Shown piece by piece: positions 60,581 to 64,000 of a stretch of 64,000 nt of DNA. This DNA is from RUG12461 sp045657665 (lineage in GTDB: Bacteria > Bacillota > Clostridia > Lachnospirales > Lachnospiraceae): NCBI GenBank assembly GCA_045657665.1, contig JAZOTN010000028.1:1-64000 (forward strand), given 5' to 3'. The notes below the pieces were generated by a model. That model had not been told where the DNA came from. It saw only the letters and a list, made by a program, of their open reading frames with translations, and made no database searches. The translations under genes and the position numbers were made by a program. The number at the start of each line of letters is the position of its first letter. Position 1 is the stretch's first letter.

Positions 60581-62503
60581 CTAGCCGTTGTAGCCGAGCC
60601 GATCGATCAGTTCCTGCCTTGTTTCCGCCGGGGACAGGTAATTCCCCTGCACATAGTCCACCGGGAAATGCTGCACCAGACTCATCTGTTCCTTTGTCTC
60701 AACGCCGATGGCCACTACTTTTCTGTGCAGTGCATGGATCATCTTTGCATTGCTCTTTAGTATGACGCGGCCTTCTTCACTCGTCTCCGCAGCATAAAGA
60801 ACTTTCCGATCCAGTTTGATCAGATCGAAATCCATTGAGAAAATAGAGTACATGTTCGCATAGCCGGATCCGTAGCTGTCCATGGAAAAATGGAACCCAT
60901 AGGATTTCAGCTCCTCAATGGTTTTGGAAAGCATCACATAATCCACCGATGCAGCGGTTTCGGATATCTCAAAGCAGATATTCGCAGGATTCACACCGTA
61001 TTCTTCCACAATGGATCTCGCGTGATCCACGAAGTCGGGGTTCGTACACTGGATAATGGAAAGATTGATGCTTACAAAACGGATCCCGAGTCTTTCCGGA
61101 AGCTCACTCTGCAGGAATTCGCAAACCTCTCTCAGTGCATATTCTCCGAGCTGGCGGATAATACCGATACGTTCTGCCACAGAGATAAACTCGCTCGGAT
61201 AGACATCTCCAAGCTCCGGATCATGAAGCCTGAGAAGCGCTTCCGCAGCAATGGCCCGTCTCTTATCAACAGAATAAACCATCTGATAAACCATTCGGAA
61301 GTTGTGCTCGGCAACTCCGCGATGCAATGCCTCCGAAAGCTTTACCTGATCGAACAGGCTCTTTAAGTCCTCGCCCTCCAGAGGCAGGCCGTCCGGCCGC
61401 TCCGGCAGATTGCTCTCACACATTAACAGCACATCATCCGTGCCGCTGAGCTCGGTCGGAATCGTCGCGAGAAGGAATGTCATTTTGAAGGCAATCATCC
61501 GGTCTTTATCCGACCAGTCAGAAAGGATCCTGCTTCGCGCCTCTTCTGCAAGCTGCCGGGCCTTCGTCTTATCATCGCTCGCGATCACCAGAAGGAATAC
61601 AGACGGCGTAGGTCGGTAGATCAGATACCTCGGATGTATCGCCTTGAGGCTTTCCGCCAGCTCCACGATCAGTTCCTGATAGGGAATTCCGAGAGACCTT
61701 CTTACGCTGTCAAGATTCCGAAACTGTATTACAATCACGGTATGCTGCACAGACATTTCAAAAAAGGATCTGAGATCAAGCAGCAATGAATTCCGGTTGC
61801 AGACGTTAGTCGACACATCGAACAGCTCCTCATCGTATTCAATTGCGATCATAAGGCCCATCAGCGTCATCGCCTCGGCAAAAAGCTCCACGGTGGCCTG
61901 GGGGATCAGAAGCTGAACCAGGATCCCGGCTATCGTCGAGAAGATCGCAAGCCGAAGGATCTTTTTTTTGCTTTTCGTCGCAGCGTGCCAGCGGAACAAA
62001 AGGATGGACATCGCTCCCGCGAAATAGCAGCCTGCAATGACGTAGATGATATACTCCCCTATATTCCGGTGCAACACAAGATTCTCATCGTATACGTACA
62101 ACAGGTGAAGCTTCGGGTTTGTCAGGATGATAAACTCACTGATGAAAAACGGCGTCATCCAGGCAAGATGCTTGCGAAGCGGGAATTCACGGACATATCG
62201 CGTCACAAAAAGCGAATAATAGAAAAGCATCAGCGGCATACTCACATGCAGCACAAAGTACAGAAGGCTCGTGACATCAAAGACCACCCGTGCCGTGGAA
62301 GAAACCGTGGCATAGGGTTTTGAAACGGCTGTCGCGATCTCAATAAAGCATTGCAGCAGAATGCAGACAGATGCCATAATAAACACCTTATTCTGCGGGC
62401 GGTCCGTATGGCGCTGCAAAACCGTAAACGTGATCGTGGAAATGGTTACCAGGATCGCACCGAGATAAAATGCAAGTTCATAAATTGATACGGATACACT
62501 CAT
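60581..62503 (-). CDS. Membrane protein with degenerate GGDEF and EAL domains
   Basis: 640 residues. Seven or so membrane helices (about 10-220), then a GGDEF-like fold with no GGDEF motif (about 235-385, QFRNLDSVRRSLG, PSVFLLVIAS), then an EAL domain (about 395-635). It keeps Glu421 (EALLRL), Asn480, Glu512, Asp542, Lys563, Glu602 and Gln619. The second metal Asp is Ser543 (MDSYGSGYAN for LDDFGTGY), and the first Glu of the AEGVET loop is Ile599. It may hydrolyse c-di-GMP weakly or only bind it. It overlaps the downstream-written kinase gene by 4 bases, so the two are translationally coupled. Confidence 0.85.
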   Translation of the reverse strand: MSVSVSIYELAFYLGAILVTISTITFTVLQRHTDRPQNKVFIMASVCILLQCFIEIATAVSKPYATVSSTARVVFDVTSLLYFVLHVSMPLMLFYYSLFVTRYVREFPLRKHLAWMTPFFISEFIILTNPKLHLLYVYDENLVLHRNIGEYIIYVIAGCYFAGAMSILLFRWHAATKSKKKILRLAIFSTIAGILVQLLIPQATVELFAEAMTLMGLMIAIEYDEELFDVSTNVCNRNSLLLDLRSFFEMSVQHTVIVIQFRNLDSVRRSLGIPYQELIVELAESLKAIHPRYLIYRPTPSVFLLVIASDDKTKARQLAEEARSRILSDWSDKDRMIAFKMTFLLATIPTELSGTDDVLLMCESNLPERPDGLPLEGEDLKSLFDQVKLSEALHRGVAEHNFRMVYQMVYSVDKRRAIAAEALLRLHDPELGDVYPSEFISVAERIGIIRQLGEYALREVCEFLQSELPERLGIRFVSINLSIIQCTNPDFVDHARSIVEEYGVNPANICFEISETAASVDYVMLSKTIEELKSYGFHFSMDSYGSGYANMYSIFSMDFDLIKLDRKVLYAAETSEEGRVILKSNAKMIHALHRKVVAIGVETKEQMSLVQHFPVDYVQGNYLSPAETRQELIDRLGYNG

Positions 62504-64000
62504 CTTCGCACCTCTCTTTCGGCATCCGTTTCGATCCTCTTTACCTTTTCTTCCGGAAGGAAATGCTCAAGTACCTTATCCAGCTTGTCCGCATCGATCG
62601 GCTTGGAAAGATAATCGTCAAATCCCTCATCAAGAAACCGCTCTTTCGCTCCGGTAAGAGCATTTGCCGTCAGGACGATGACCGGCGTTTCCGTATTCAG
62701 ATGATCCGTGTTTTTCTTCATCTCAACAAGCGTCTCGGATCCATCCATTTCCGGCATTCTGTAATCAAGGAAGATGCAGTCATAGTGCGTTTCACGGATC
62801 ATGTTAAGGCATTCTTTTCCGGAAGACGCGGTATCCACACAGATCAGTGTACGTTTCAGCAATGCCTTAACAACAGTAAGATTGACATTCGTATCATCGA
62901 CTACCAGAATCCTTGCATCCGGAGCCGTAAAGAGTCCTTTCCCTTTCGGGCGGTTCTTTTCAGAATCACGGTAACGTTTCTCAATATCACCGACCGGATT
63001 CCATTTGATCACCTTCTGCTCGAGGGATACCGTAAACGTGGAGCCTGTTCCGTAAATACTGTGAACCTCGATCTTTCCGTTCATCAGGGAAATAAGGTTT
63101 GCCGTAATGGAGAGGCCGAGTCCTGTGCCTTCCACATTCCGATTTGCCTGCTGGTCCATCCGTTTGAATTTATCAAACAGTTCCTCCTGATCCTCTTCCC
63201 GGATTCCGCGTCCGGTATCCGCCACCTCGCAGGTTAACAGGACCTTGTCGCCTTCTGCGAATCCTCCATATATCCGGAGAGTAATGCTGCCTTTTTCCGT
63301 ATATTTCACGGCGTTATTCAGCAGATTGATCAGGATCTGACGGATGCGAACCTCATCACCGTACAGTTTTTCAGGGATATTGGGATCCAGCTCCATCTTA
63401 AGCTTTAATCCTTTTTCATCAGTCTTGATCCGGATCATGTTGATCACGTCATGAATGAGCGAGGAAATCTCGTATTCCACGTCAATGATCTCCATGCTCC
63501 CCGCCTCGATCTTGGAAAAGTCAAGGATATCGTTGATCAGTGAAAGAAGATTGACACCCGCCCTTTCGATATCATACGCATAGGAACGGATCGTATCATC
63601 TGTGCTCTCACGGAGTATCATCTCATTCATGCCGAGGATCGCATTGATCGGTGTACGGATCTCGTGGGACATGTTTGCAAGGAAGTTACTCTTCGCTTCA
63701 CTTTGTGCCCTTGCCTTTTTCTCCTCCTGTCTGGAAAGATCCGTAGCGCGGAGGATGGTAATGAACTCCTGCTGGCTGACGGCATCGGAAAACAGAGATC
63801 CCTCTATGTAGTCAATATCCGTCTCTTCCAAGATAGAAAGCTGCGGATTGACGGAAACTCCCTTGACAAGAACCTTGAAACGGAGATCCTTCAGCATCTG
63901 GATATTGCCGAGGAGAAGTTCCCTGCGTATCGCAAGGCCGGCTGTATTGCTGATGGAATCCATCGCAATGGCAACAACGTCATACGGATAGAAATTCAGC
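62500..64000 (-). CDS. Hybrid histidine kinase with an EAL-like N-terminal segment (5' end outside the window)
   Basis: The frame stays open to base 64000, so the true start lies outside. The visible 500 residues begin with what resembles the end of an EAL domain (VLVKGVSVNPQ for VVAEGVETxEQ, DIDYIEGSLFS for DYxQGYLFS) with the key residues changed. HisKA (SHEIRTP), HATPase (LLNNAVKYT, DTGRGI, GTGLGLSIT) and a receiver (VVDDTN, FLDYRMPEMDG, SKP) follow. There is no Hpt. It is coupled to the degenerate EAL protein gene. Confidence 0.88.
   Translation of the reverse strand, partial: LNFYPYDVVAIAMDSISNTAGLAIRRELLLGNIQMLKDLRFKVLVKGVSVNPQLSILEETDIDYIEGSLFSDAVSQQEFITILRATDLSRQEEKKARAQSEAKSNFLANMSHEIRTPINAILGMNEMILRESTDDTIRSYAYDIERAGVNLLSLINDILDFSKIEAGSMEIIDVEYEISSLIHDVINMIRIKTDEKGLKLKMELDPNIPEKLYGDEVRIRQILINLLNNAVKYTEKGSITLRIYGGFAEGDKVLLTCEVADTGRGIREEDQEELFDKFKRMDQQANRNVEGTGLGLSITANLISLMNGKIEVHSIYGTGSTFTVSLEQKVIKWNPVGDIEKRYRDSEKNRPKGKGLFTAPDARILVVDDTNVNLTVVKALLKRTLICVDTASSGKECLNMIRETHYDCIFLDYRMPEMDGSETLVEMKKNTDHLNTETPVIVLTANALTGAKERFLDEGFDDYLSKPIDADKLDKVLEHFLPEEKVKRIETDAEREVRR

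Noticed and set aside
1..64000. CRISPR arrays, tRNA and rRNA genes
   Set aside because: No regular spaced repeats, cloverleaf-like runs or rRNA-like stretches were seen. The palindromic repeats are irregularly spaced and far apart.

Overview
The window looks like a chromosome segment of an anaerobic, spore-forming, Gram-positive Clostridia, most likely of Lachnospiraceae type. The signs are a ribosomal protein L27 with the Firmicute N-terminal extension next to its Prp protease, a LexA/YneA-like divergent SOS pair, RemA, RqcH, RecU, the YtfI/YtfJ sporulation pair, short HisG with HisZ, the paired TIGR03960/TIGR03936 radical SAM proteins, and a large c-di-GMP and phosphorelay signalling complement. 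Most genes lie on the minus strand. I see no rRNA, tRNA or CRISPR array.

Region 1 (about 1-17.6 kb) is accessory. It begins with a cut gene start and a compact cluster of four unrecognised or partly recognised genes (a cryptic XRE-like protein, a glycine-rich membrane-inserting protein, a TerB-like protein and a helical protein) that ends in a terminator. A membrane Ser/Thr kinase, two membrane hybrid histidine kinases and a response regulator follow. One of the hybrid kinases carries an embedded DegV (fatty-acid-binding) domain and an Hpt domain. Next come a radical SAM protein, a phosphoesterase, a secreted LysM protein, a beta-helix lipoprotein and a tyrosine recombinase. Five copies of one palindromic repeat (GAGACAGGGGACGG...CTGTCTC type) occur only in this part, four of them within about 20 bases of a stop codon. 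Two gene remnants also lie here.

Region 2 (17.6-24.6 kb) is conserved: a YneA-like LysM protein divergent from lexA with several SOS boxes between them, ptsP, then rsfS-yqeK-nadD-yhbY-obgE-rpmA-prp-rplU with a strong promoter and a probable L21 leader.

Region 3 (24.6-33.4 kb) holds an insertion where many Clostridia have the RNase G gene between the radical SAM pair and rplU. It contains a small double-glycine, repeat-bearing peptide, a second tiny protein, a GNAT acetyltransferase, a membrane HD-GYP protein and a heterodimeric ABC exporter.

Region 4 (33.4-55 kb) is housekeeping: recU and a partial histidine operon (hisZ, a thioesterase, hisG, hisD, hisB and a HisIE with an extra catalytically degenerate HisF-like barrel), a RluA-type enzyme, coaD/rsmD, pgsA, rimO, rpoZ, gmk, remA, yicC, divergent rqcH, then recG, a FakA-like kinase, Asp23, rpmB, the YtfJ/YtfI genes and a Nudix hydrolase.

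Region 5 (55-64 kb) has a class B penicillin-binding protein with an FtsW/RodA/SpoVE partner, a U32 peptidase, zapA, and a signalling pair. The pair is a degenerate GGDEF-EAL membrane protein and a hybrid histidine kinase that runs off the window edge and seems to begin with an EAL-like remnant domain.

The best candidates for something undescribed are the DegV-containing phosphorelay kinase with its neighbours, the TerB/glycine-rich cluster, and the double-glycine peptide island.
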